Under the pieces are notes generated by a model, which was given only the letters and a program-made list of their open reading frames with translations, ran no database searches and had not been told where the DNA came from. Shown one piece after another: positions 57,126 to 64,000 of a stretch of DNA of 64,000 nt. The stretch's first letter is position 1. Each line of letters opens with the position of its first letter. The stretch spans positions 2,356,001-2,420,000 of the forward strand of contig NZ_CP114205.1 of NCBI RefSeq assembly GCF_027497495.1. Direction: 5' to 3'. Source of the DNA: Streptomyces tubercidicus. GTDB taxonomy: Bacteria > Actinomycetota > Actinomycetes > Streptomycetales > Streptomycetaceae. The position numbers and the translations under genes were made by a program.

Positions 57126-59453
57126 TTACACCCGCACTATCGGTTTCTCGCCCTCCTGGGGGCCGGGCAGCCGCACCCCGCCCGGCTGCTCCGGCGGCGG
57201 CTCGATGCTGATCCGGGGCAGCCACCGGTCCAGCCAGGAGGGCAGCCACCAGTTGGCGCCGCCCAGCAGGTGCATCAGGGCGGGCACCAGCAGCGTACGG
57301 AGCACGAAGGCGTCCAGGGCGACGGCGCCGGCCAGGCCGATGCCGAACATCGCGATGATCCGGTCGCCGCTGAGGATGAACGCCCCGAACACCGCGATCA
57401 TGATGACCGCCGCCGAGTTGATCACGCGGCTGGTCTCGGCGAGGCCGACCCGTACCGCCCGGCGGTTGTTGTGCGTCAGCTGCCACTCCTCGTACATCCG
57501 GGACACCAGGAATACCTGGTAGTCCATGGACAGCCCGAAGAGCACCGAGACCATGATGACCGGCAGGAAGGGTTCGACCGGTCCGGCGCTGCCCAGGCCC
57601 AGCAGTTCGCTGCCCCACCCCCACTGGAAGACCGCGACCACGATCCCGAAGGACGAGGCCACGGCCGCGATGTTCATCAGTGCCGCCTTGAGCGGGATGC
57701 CGATACTGCGGAAGGCCAGCAGCAGCAGGACCGATCCCAGGGCGATCACGACGCCGATGAAGAGCGGCAGCTTGCCGACGATGACGGACGCGAAGTCGTC
57801 GTAGCTGGCGGTGATCCCGCCGACCTGTACCTGCGGCGCGACCGTTCCCCCGGCCCCGGCCTCCGGAAGCACCTCCGTCCGCAGCCGTTCCACCAGGTCG
57901 GAGGTCTGCCGGGACTGCGGTGAGCTGGTGGGGACGACGGTGATCATGCCGGTGCTGTGGTTGCCGTCGAACGATGGACTGCTCACCTGGGCGACGCCGG
58001 GTGTGTCCCGCAGCCGCTGCGGCAGTTCGGAGAACGCGAGCCGGTCCTGAGAGCCGTCCAGGGTGCCGACGAGCGTCAGCGGCCCGTTGAAGCCGGGGCC
58101 GAAACCGCTCCCGTGACGGGCGCCGGGCCCGTCGCCCGCGAGCAGGTCGTACGCCTTGCGGGTGGTCGACGTGGCCGGGTTGTTTCCCTGGTCGGAAGTG
58201 CCCAGATGGAGACCGAAGGTCGGCAGTGCCAGGACGAGCATGACGGCCGCGGCGACGGTGCCCAGCAGTTTCGGATGCCGCTCCACGAAGCCGGACCAGC
58301 GGGCGGCGATCCCGGTGGGCCGCTCGGGCCGCGGCCCGTGCTCGGCCAGCCGGCGGCGCTCGCGACGGCTCAGCGCCCGTATGCCGATCAACCCGAGCAG
58401 CGCCGGCAACAGGGTCACGGCGGCGGCCACGGTCAGCACGACGGTGAGCGAGGCGGCGAGGGCGACGCCGTTGAGGAAGCTCAGCCGCAGGATCAGCATG
58501 CCCAGCAGCGCGATACAGACCGTGGCACCGGCGAAGACGACCGCGCGCCCGGATACCGCGACGGCCCGCGTGGCGGCCTCATGGACCGGCAGGCCCTCCC
58601 GGAGGCCCTTGCGGTGCCGGGTGACGATGAAGAGCGCATAGTCGATGCCGACGCCGAGGCCGATCAGCATGCCGAGCATCGGGGCGAAGTCGGCGACGGT
58701 CATGGCATGGCTGAGCAAGGTGATTCCGGCCGAGGCGGTACCGACGGCGGCGAGTGCGGTGATGATCGGCAGGAAGGTCGCGGCGAGCGATCCGAAGGCG
58801 AGGAAGAGCACCACGGCCGCGGCGCCCAGCCCGATGATTTCCGCCAGTTGGGCACGCGGTGCCTCGGTCAGCGCGATACCGGCGCCGCCCAGCTCGACCT
58901 GGAGGCCGTGGCCGGACGCGCGCTGCGCGGTGTCGACGACCTTCCGCACCTGGGCGACATCCAGGTCATCCGTGGGCCGGTCGAAGATCACGGACGCATA
59001 AGCGGTGCGCCCGTCCTTGCTGATCTGCCGCGCGCCGGAGCCGTCGGAGCCCTCGGAGCCACCGTCACCGTGCTTACCGCTTTTGCCCTGCTTGCCGTGT
59101 GTGCCGTGTGTGCCGTGTGTGCCGTGTGCACCGTAGGGCCCCTGCACGTCGGAGACGCCGGGCAGCCCGGCGACCTTCTCCAGGGTGTGCCGCATGGTCT
59201 TCTCGACGGCACCGGAGCGCACGGTCCCGGAGTCCGTATGCCACACGATCGTGTCGCCGTCCCCGGAGCGGTCCGGGAATGCCTTGGTCATCCGGGCGCT
59301 CGCCTGCCCGGATTCGGTCCCGGGGACCTCGTAGTTGTTCGAGTACGCGGCACCCGTCATCCCCGCGGCGACGGCCACACCCGCGAAGGCGGCGAGCCAG
59401 AGCAGGATCACCACGATGCGGCGCCGGAGACACCACCGAGCCAGAGCGGTCAC
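57126..59453 (-). CDS. MMPL/RND family transporter
   Basis: This 775-residue exporter of the MMPL branch of the RND family starts at GTG 59453 (VTALARWCLRRRIVVILLWLAAFAGVAVAAG). It has two repeats of six membrane segments with large outer loops. Features include GLGVGIDYALFIVTRHRKGLREG and FGLSMDYQVFLVSRMYEEW. The first outer loop holds a short G-x-y repeat encoded by 9-bp units at about 59097-59135 (HGTHGTHGTHGK). These proteins export lipids or antibiotics; the cargo is unknown. An upstream ATG at 59636 is possible but gives an unlikely N-terminus. Confidence 0.88.
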   Translation of the reverse strand: MTALARWCLRRRIVVILLWLAAFAGVAVAAGMTGAAYSNNYEVPGTESGQASARMTKAFPDRSGDGDTIVWHTDSGTVRSGAVEKTMRHTLEKVAGLPGVSDVQGPYGAHGTHGTHGTHGKQGKSGKHGDGGSEGSDGSGARQISKDGRTAYASVIFDRPTDDLDVAQVRKVVDTAQRASGHGLQVELGGAGIALTEAPRAQLAEIIGLGAAAVVLFLAFGSLAATFLPIITALAAVGTASAGITLLSHAMTVADFAPMLGMLIGLGVGIDYALFIVTRHRKGLREGLPVHEAATRAVAVSGRAVVFAGATVCIALLGMLILRLSFLNGVALAASLTVVLTVAAAVTLLPALLGLIGIRALSRRERRRLAEHGPRPERPTGIAARWSGFVERHPKLLGTVAAAVMLVLALPTFGLHLGTSDQGNNPATSTTRKAYDLLAGDGPGARHGSGFGPGFNGPLTLVGTLDGSQDRLAFSELPQRLRDTPGVAQVSSPSFDGNHSTGMITVVPTSSPQSRQTSDLVERLRTEVLPEAGAGGTVAPQVQVGGITASYDDFASVIVGKLPLFIGVVIALGSVLLLLAFRSIGIPLKAALMNIAAVASSFGIVVAVFQWGWGSELLGLGSAGPVEPFLPVIMVSVLFGLSMDYQVFLVSRMYEEWQLTHNNRRAVRVGLAETSRVINSAAVIMIAVFGAFILSGDRIIAMFGIGLAGAVALDAFVLRTLLVPALMHLLGGANWWLPSWLDRWLPRISIEPPPEQPGGVRLPGPQEGEKPIVRV
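59097..59135. repeat. 9-bp tandem repeat (GTGCCGTGT) inside the MMPL gene
   Basis: About four 9-base units code for G-T-H triplets in an outer loop, extended by further G-x-y triplets (GKQGKSGKHGDGG). The tract looks collagen-like and prone to copy-number change. Confidence 0.75.
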
Positions 59454-59620
59454 GGACCTCGTCTGCTTCCCGGGTCGTTGTGCGTCGATATCTCCCGGGG
59501 GCGGGCGGTGCCGAGCGCGGATGTACGGGGGCGGGGCGGGCCGTCGCCCGCGCACAAGCGGAAGCGTCCGGTCCACCTCTCCTGTGCAGAGTGTCAGGCG
59601 GAAAAGATCCTTTGACCTGT

Positions 59621-59640
59621 TTGTGGACTTCCCCACAAAG
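59621..59640. promoter_or_regulatory. Dyad TTTGTGG-N6-CCACAAA upstream of the MMPL gene
   Basis: A perfect 7-bp inverted repeat in an AT-rich patch lies about 170 bases before the MMPL start and 60 bases from the phospholipase stop. It is a plausible repressor site for the transporter gene. Confidence 0.45.
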
Positions 59641-59698
59641 AGACGGGAATAGGGAACTCGTCCCCGCCTCCTCCGGGCCCCGCCCCGTACACCGCGTC

Positions 59699-61807
59699 TC
59701 AGCCGGTGACCGACTCCTTGCCGTTCTCCACATGCCCCATCAGCCGGCGGTGGAAGGACCGGTCCTCGGCGACCGTCAGGCCGAGGTCGTACCAGCCGTG
59801 CGCGGCCGCCGCGGGATGCGCGACGGTGCGGCTGCCGCCCGCCTTCACCTTCACCGTGCGCGGCGTGGTGTCCTCATAGGCCAGCGGGGCGAGGGTGAAG
59901 GTCAGCGCGGTGCGGCCGTGGTTGGTGACGGTCAGATGGAGTTCCTGCCGTTCGGCGTCGATCCGCGTGCCGATCGTGACGGCCGCGGCCGCACCCTGCC
60001 CGGTACCGGCGAATTCCCGCCGGAAGCCGTTCGGCCCGGTCACCGTGAAGCGGTACGAACCGTCCTTTACCGGCACATCCCACTCCCCCTTCCCCCGTAC
60101 GTCCCGGTGCTGCGGCGCCTCGAATTCCTTCGCGTACGGATAGAGCGCCAGGTGGACGGATGCCTTACCAGCGTTGCGGACGGCCAGCCGGAAGACCGAG
60201 GCGCCCGGGTCGAACCCGCCGTCGGCGTCCGGCTGGTACGGCAGCGCCCTGGCCGGCCGGCTGCCGCGCTCCTGCTGCGGCAGCGCCTGCCGGGCCGGCG
60301 GCCGCGGCGCCCAGCGCCCGCTGAACTCCGGGATCGCGCCGGGCTGCCGGACCGACGGCTGTCTGCGCCCACGGGAGAAGTCGAACGCGGCGGTCAGATC
60401 GCCGCAGACGGTGCGCCGCCAGGCGCTGATGTTGGGCTCCTCGATCCCCGTCCAGCGCTCCAGGAAGCGGACGATCGAGGTGTGGTCGAAGACCTGCGAG
60501 CAGGCATAACCGCCGACCGTCCAGGGCGAGATGACGATCATCGGCACCCGGATGCCCAGGCCGACGGGCCGGCCGTCCCAGAATTCCCCGTCGGTCCCGG
60601 CGGGCGGCACCGGGGGCGGCACATGGTCGAAGAACCCGTCGTTCTCGTCGTAGGTCAGGAAGAGCGCGGTGTGCCGCCAGACGTCCGGGTTCCTGCCGAG
60701 GGCGTCGAGCACCTTGTAGACGATGGTGGCGCTCTCGACCGGTGAGGACGAGCCGGGGTGCTCGGAGTCCGCGGCGGACGGCACGATGTACGAGACCTCG
60801 GGAAGCTTCCCGCTCGCCACGTCCGCGGCGAACGCGGTCGCCGTGGTGTCCGGCTCACCGCGCCGCAGCGCCCGCTCGAACAGGCTTCGCTCCGCGCGGC
60901 TCAGCCCCTTGACGCCCTCCTCCAGGAGCCCCTGCAGCCGCTCGCGCCCGGCCTCGTCGGCACCCCCCACCTTCGTGTAGAAGGCGGTCATGTTCTGCAC
61001 CCCGTCCACCTTGGCCAGGGCCTTCTTCGCGACCGCCTTGAAGCTCGCGTAGAACTCCAGGTTGTTGTCGGTGAAGTTGTCCCACTCCTGGTAGACGCGC
61101 CAGCTGCGGCCCGCCTTCTCCAGCCGCTCGGCGTAGGTGGGCCACGTGTAGCCGGTGTGGGTGTCCTCCTCATAGGCGTCGTTGCCCACCGCCCGCTTCC
61201 CGTTGGGCTCGTACCCCGTCCAGCCGCTCACCAGATGGTTGCGGTTGGGGCTGGTGGAGGAGTGGATCGAGGAGTGGTAGGCGTCGCAGACGGTGAAGGT
61301 GTCCGCGAGCTCGTAGTGCAGCGGGACGTCCTGCCGGTCGTAATGCGCCATGGTGGCCGCGGTCTTGGCGGTGACCCAGTTGTTCATCCAGCCGCCGTTC
61401 CACGCCCGGGACCCGCCGTCCCAGCCGTGGTCCAGCGCGCCGATGTACTGCAGGTCCTTCTTCTGCGCGGCGGCCGCCTCACGCACCGAGAAAGGCAGCA
61501 CGGTCCCGGCGCCCGGCAGCCCCGGCTGCTCGTAGACGCTCCGGCCGCCGGGCAGCTCGATCGCATTGCGGTCGGCGTAGCCGCGCACCCCGCGCAGCAT
61601 CCCGAAGTAGTGGTCGAAGGAACGGTTCTCCTGCATCAGCACGACGACATGCCTGATGTCCCTGAGCCCGCCGTCCCGCGCCGGCCGCGCCGCGTCGTCC
61701 GCCAGCGCCTGCTGAAGCGACGGCGGCAGCAGCGACCCGGCCATCGCCGCGCCGGCCGCTGCCGCGCTCACTCCCAGTACGCGTCTCCGAGATACCTCCG
61801 GTGCCAC
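59699..61807 (-). CDS. Tat-exported phospholipase C (phosphocholine-specific type)
   Basis: This 702-residue secreted enzyme hydrolyses phosphatidylcholine-like lipids. The GTG at 61807 has GGGAGG upstream and starts a twin-arginine signal (SRRRVLGVSAAAAGAAMAGSLL). Catalytic blocks: VVLMQENRSFDHYFGMLRGVRGY, SSTSPNRNHLVSGWTGYEP, FLTYDENDGFFDHVPPPVPP and VPMIVISPWTVGGYACSQVFDHTSIVRFLERW. Two small beta domains (DUF756) follow at the C-terminus. It is divergent from the SGNH hydrolase gene. Confidence 0.9.
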   Translation of the reverse strand: MAPEVSRRRVLGVSAAAAGAAMAGSLLPPSLQQALADDAARPARDGGLRDIRHVVVLMQENRSFDHYFGMLRGVRGYADRNAIELPGGRSVYEQPGLPGAGTVLPFSVREAAAAQKKDLQYIGALDHGWDGGSRAWNGGWMNNWVTAKTAATMAHYDRQDVPLHYELADTFTVCDAYHSSIHSSTSPNRNHLVSGWTGYEPNGKRAVGNDAYEEDTHTGYTWPTYAERLEKAGRSWRVYQEWDNFTDNNLEFYASFKAVAKKALAKVDGVQNMTAFYTKVGGADEAGRERLQGLLEEGVKGLSRAERSLFERALRRGEPDTTATAFAADVASGKLPEVSYIVPSAADSEHPGSSSPVESATIVYKVLDALGRNPDVWRHTALFLTYDENDGFFDHVPPPVPPAGTDGEFWDGRPVGLGIRVPMIVISPWTVGGYACSQVFDHTSIVRFLERWTGIEEPNISAWRRTVCGDLTAAFDFSRGRRQPSVRQPGAIPEFSGRWAPRPPARQALPQQERGSRPARALPYQPDADGGFDPGASVFRLAVRNAGKASVHLALYPYAKEFEAPQHRDVRGKGEWDVPVKDGSYRFTVTGPNGFRREFAGTGQGAAAAVTIGTRIDAERQELHLTVTNHGRTALTFTLAPLAYEDTTPRTVKVKAGGSRTVAHPAAAAHGWYDLGLTVAEDRSFHRRLMGHVENGKESVTG

Positions 61808-62171
61808 GCCCGACCTCCCTGTTGCCAGTCCACGGCGGCCACAGACCGTTCAAAGGTCTGAGGCCCGCCCATTGCGATGGTGCGACCGGGACGCTAGTCG
61901 GCTCCGGTGACCGGCGATAGGTAGCCACATGACAACTCGGTGTTTGTCCACAGGCCGTCCATCCACCGGCCGTTGGCCCACGGCGGTCTGTCCACAGGCG
62001 GTTGCGAAGTGTCCTGTGCCGGTGAAGGCTGATCGTTGTCATGGAAGGCTGGCGAGCAAGCCCGCTCGTGCCAGGGAAGTTCGAGTGGCACGAAGTGCTT
62101 GTGCGTCAGGGTGACGGTGGGAGAACTCGCGGGTGCGTACACGCATCCGGAGCTGAGAGCGTTGGGGGGCA
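61808..62171. promoter_or_regulatory. 364-bp divergent promoter region with two DnaA-box-like repeats
   Basis: No gene is seen. TTGTCCACA (61944-61952) and CTGTCCACA (61988-61996) match the streptomycete DnaA-box consensus and extend into a direct repeat TGTCCACAGGC-GT. The region must hold promoters for the phospholipase and the SGNH hydrolase. Confidence 0.5.
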
Positions 62172-63323
62172 GTGACGGTGGCGATGCGGGCATTTCCGCT
62201 GGTGGGCGGGCCGGTGGAGTTGCGGGGTGCGCTGGACTTGGAGAGGACACAGTCGGGGGTGATGCCCCGCCGGTTGCCCGCATGGACCAAGGAGCAGTAC
62301 CGGGACCCGTCGGTCCACGGGGTGACGGTGATGCCTTCCGGGGTGCGGCTGGTGTTCCGCACCGATGCGCGTGAGCTGGAGTTCGAGGTACTCACCTCCA
62401 CAGGGCAGCTCGACAACGACCCCCAACCTCGCCCGACCGGGATGCTGGAACTGCTGGTGGACGGTGCCCACGCCGGGCGCCAACAAGCACCGATGGGCAA
62501 CGTGATGCGGATGGCGGGCCCCGGGACCGCGCAGCGGCTGGTCCCGGGGGAGCCGGGGACCGTACGGTTCGCCGGGCTGCCGAGTGGCATGAAGAACGTC
62601 GAGCTGTGGCTGCCGCAGCAGACCCCCACGGAACTGGTGGCACTACGCGCTGACGGCGAGGTGCTGGCACCGCTGCCGGACGGCCGGCGCCGCTGGGTGC
62701 ACCACGGCAGTTCCATCAGCCACTGCCTCGAAGCCGACGGCCCGACCGGCACCTGGCCGGTGGTGGCGGCTTCGCTCGGAGGAGTGGAGGTGATCAACCT
62801 CAGCCAGGCGGGCAACGACATGCTGGACCCCTATGTCGCCCGGACGATCCGCGACATGCCCGCCGACCTGATCAGCCTCAAGATAGGCATCAACATCGTG
62901 GGCCTGGCTACCTTCCGACTGCGGACCTTCGGTCCGGCGGTGCACGGATTCCTGGACACGATCCGGGACGGTCACCCGGACACCCCGCTGCTGCTGATGT
63001 CCCCGGTGAGCTGTCCGGCACTCGACGCGACTCCCGGCCCGACCGCGATAGGTCCGGACGGGAAAATCACCGCCCTCGGCGACCCGGCCGATGTGGCCAG
63101 TGGGGCGTTGTCGCTGAAGGTGGTCCGGGATGAACTGGCCCGCATCGTGGCGGCCCGGCGAGCACGCGATTCCCACCTGCACTACCTTGACGGACGCGAG
63201 CTGCTCGGCCCGGACGAGGTGGATGACCTTGCCGACGGCCTGCACCCCACCGCCGCCGCATACCGCCGGATGGGCAAACGCTTCGCCGCCCACGCCTTCG
63301 CCGACGACGGCCCGTTCCGCTGA
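62172..63323 (+). CDS. SGNH/GDSL-family hydrolase
   Basis: This 383-residue esterase/lipase-type protein has a beta-sandwich N-terminal domain (about 1-170) and a C-terminal SGNH domain. SGNH blocks: nucleophile Ser in WVHHGSSISHC, oxyanion Gly/Asn in LSQAGNDM and LKIGINIVG, and the Asp-His pair in LADGLHPTAAAYRRMG. No signal peptide is seen, so it may be intracellular. Start is GTG 62172 or ATG 62184. The two-domain layout resembles carbohydrate esterase family 2-like proteins; the substrate is unknown. Confidence 0.83.
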   Translation: MTVAMRAFPLVGGPVELRGALDLERTQSGVMPRRLPAWTKEQYRDPSVHGVTVMPSGVRLVFRTDARELEFEVLTSTGQLDNDPQPRPTGMLELLVDGAHAGRQQAPMGNVMRMAGPGTAQRLVPGEPGTVRFAGLPSGMKNVELWLPQQTPTELVALRADGEVLAPLPDGRRRWVHHGSSISHCLEADGPTGTWPVVAASLGGVEVINLSQAGNDMLDPYVARTIRDMPADLISLKIGINIVGLATFRLRTFGPAVHGFLDTIRDGHPDTPLLLMSPVSCPALDATPGPTAIGPDGKITALGDPADVASGALSLKVVRDELARIVAARRARDSHLHYLDGRELLGPDEVDDLADGLHPTAAAYRRMGKRFAAHAFADDGPFR

Positions 63324-63330
63324 GTGACCG

Positions 63331-63361
63331 GGGCTCCGCACCCGCACCAGGTGCGGAGCCC
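63331..63361 (+). terminator. SGNH hydrolase gene terminator
   Basis: GGGCTCCGCACC (63331-63342) and GGTGCGGAGCCC (63350-63361) are perfect 12-bp complements with a 7-base loop, right after the stop. Confidence 0.85.
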
Positions 63362-63420
63362 GAACGTAAGCAGGTTCTTCGTTGGGCCGCCCCTGACCCG
63401 CGGCGCCCGCCCGCGCCCGG

Positions 63421-63849
63421 CTACCGCGGACCGCTCCCGTACTCCGGCCACCACTCACACCACACGATCTTGCCGGGATTGCGCTCCCCCACCCCCCACT
63501 TGTCCGCCAGCGCGGAGACGAGCAACAGCCCCCGCCCGCACTCCTCTTCGGCCGCGGCGTCCCGCACCGGAACCCGCGGTTCCCCGTCCCCGCTGTCGTG
63601 CACCTCGACGCGCAGCAGTCCGCCCTCGCCCAGCGACAGGTGCAGCCGGTACTCACGGCCGGGCGGAACTCCGTGCAGCAGGGCGTTGGTGGCCAGCTCA
63701 CTGACACACAGCAGAATGTCGTCCGCCCGGCGTTCCAGGTCCCATTCGGCGAGCACGGTACGGGCGAACTCCCTGGCCAGCGGCACGGATCGGCGTTCGC
63801 GCCGGTAGCGCACGCTACGGGCGCAGAGTGTCTCGGTCTCCTTTTGCAT
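63421..63849 (-). CDS. HATPase-domain protein (anti-sigma factor kinase-like)
   Basis: This 142-residue protein has the RsbW/SpoIIAB-like ATPase fold: N box LLCVSELATNALLHG, G1 region VEVHDSGDGEPRV and the lid/G2 GRGLLLVSALADKWGV. Hundreds of such proteins occur in streptomycetes, many next to an XRE regulator and a DUF397 protein (WhiJ-type loci). The divergent start of a probable XRE gene at 63962 fits that arrangement. The partner and target are unknown. Confidence 0.88.
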   Translation of the reverse strand: MQKETETLCARSVRYRRERRSVPLAREFARTVLAEWDLERRADDILLCVSELATNALLHGVPPGREYRLHLSLGEGGLLRVEVHDSGDGEPRVPVRDAAAEEECGRGLLLVSALADKWGVGERNPGKIVWCEWWPEYGSGPR

Positions 63850-63854
63850 GGCGC

Positions 63855-63917
63855 CACTGTCACAGTGCGCAACTATGATGAACCACAGTGTCAGGTCGTA
63901 CAGATCGGCTGTACGAC
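63855..63917. promoter_or_regulatory. Divergent promoter region with two dyads
   Basis: CACTGT-C-ACAGTG is a palindrome at 63855-63867, and GTCGTACAG (63895-63903) is the exact complement of CTGTACGAC (63909-63917). A TATGAT hexamer at 63874-63879 may be a -10 box. These sites lie between the HATPase and XRE genes and may be bound by the XRE protein. Confidence 0.5.
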
Positions 63918-63961
63918 TTCTGGCTGTGTCATGCCGTCACAGGGAGGGGAAAGCAGATCGC

Positions 63962-64000
63962 ATGCAACAGACGAACAAGCCCAAAAAGATCACTTCTTGG
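63962..64000 (+). CDS. Start of a probable XRE-family regulator, cut by the window end
   Basis: Only 13 codons are visible (MQQTNKPKKITSW). A strong ribosome binding site GGGAGGGGAAAG lies upstream. The family call rests on the adjacent divergent HATPase gene and on the resemblance of the start to WhiJ-like XRE proteins, so it is an inference. Confidence 0.45.
   Translation, partial: MQQTNKPKKITSW

Noticed and set aside
57957..59615. 552-codon plus-strand frame opposite the MMPL gene
   Set aside because: It is a shadow of the transporter gene with Gly/Asp/Gln-rich composition and no motif.

Overview
The window reads as chromosomal DNA from a Streptomyces or close relative. GC content is very high, GTG and TTG starts are common, and overlapping conservon genes are present. 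Gene order (two conservons, propionyl-CoA carboxylase, cimA, ureAB-ureC, ilvE-leuB, pruA-putB, serA, ilvC-ilvN-ilvB, GGDEF protein) matches, from memory and unchecked, the S. coelicolor SCO5510-SCO5544 region. No rRNA, tRNA, IS element or CRISPR array was recognised.

Layout. 1-8986: two tandem conservons (sensor kinase-like CvnA, roadblock CvnB, DUF742 CvnC, GTPase-like CvnD), the first cut by the window edge. 9064-14437: a secreted DUF4360 protein, the acyl-CoA carboxylase pair accE-pccB and a Tat-exported PL8 polysaccharide lyase. 14694-20766: YceI, citramalate synthase with a leader-peptide/terminator arrangement, an S37 peptidase, an MFS transporter and a YrhB-like protein. 20866-26691: a coherent module of ureAB-ureC-agmatine deiminase-tetR, divergent from an NCS1 permease, with three palindromic operator-like boxes between them. 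26850-29385: ilvE and leuB. 29515-32453: purple acid phosphatase, a tiny ORF and a Uma2 nuclease-like protein. 32521-36837: proline catabolism (pruA, putB) with a divergent PucR-type regulator. 36881-43778: TetR, a PRC-barrel protein, serA, ilvC, ilvN, ilvB and the ilvB leader peptide. 43812-50735: a membrane GGDEF/EAL protein, 2-hydroxyacid dehydrogenase, aldo/keto reductase, sugar dehydrogenase lipoprotein and DUF6191. 50732-56101: an N-terminally truncated LAL-type LuxR regulator, a small basic protein and a large membrane protein with an extracellular substrate-binding domain. 56342-64000: an acidic membrane protein, an MMPL transporter, phospholipase C, an SGNH hydrolase, and an HATPase protein divergent from the start of a probable XRE gene.

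How the genes fit. Branched-chain amino acid synthesis dominates: cimA feeds isoleucine synthesis, ilvBNC, leuB and ilvE complete valine/leucine/isoleucine formation, and serA supplies serine. Both ilvB and cimA carry short leader ORFs with rare Ile codons followed by terminator hairpins. The most likely under-described unit is the urease-like/agmatine deiminase/permease module, whose UreC keeps the nickel ligands but has Val and Asp in place of the flap Cys319 and His321. The 895-residue receptor-like protein at 53414-56101 is the other main candidate for new biology. All family calls come from reading motifs by eye; no database search was run.
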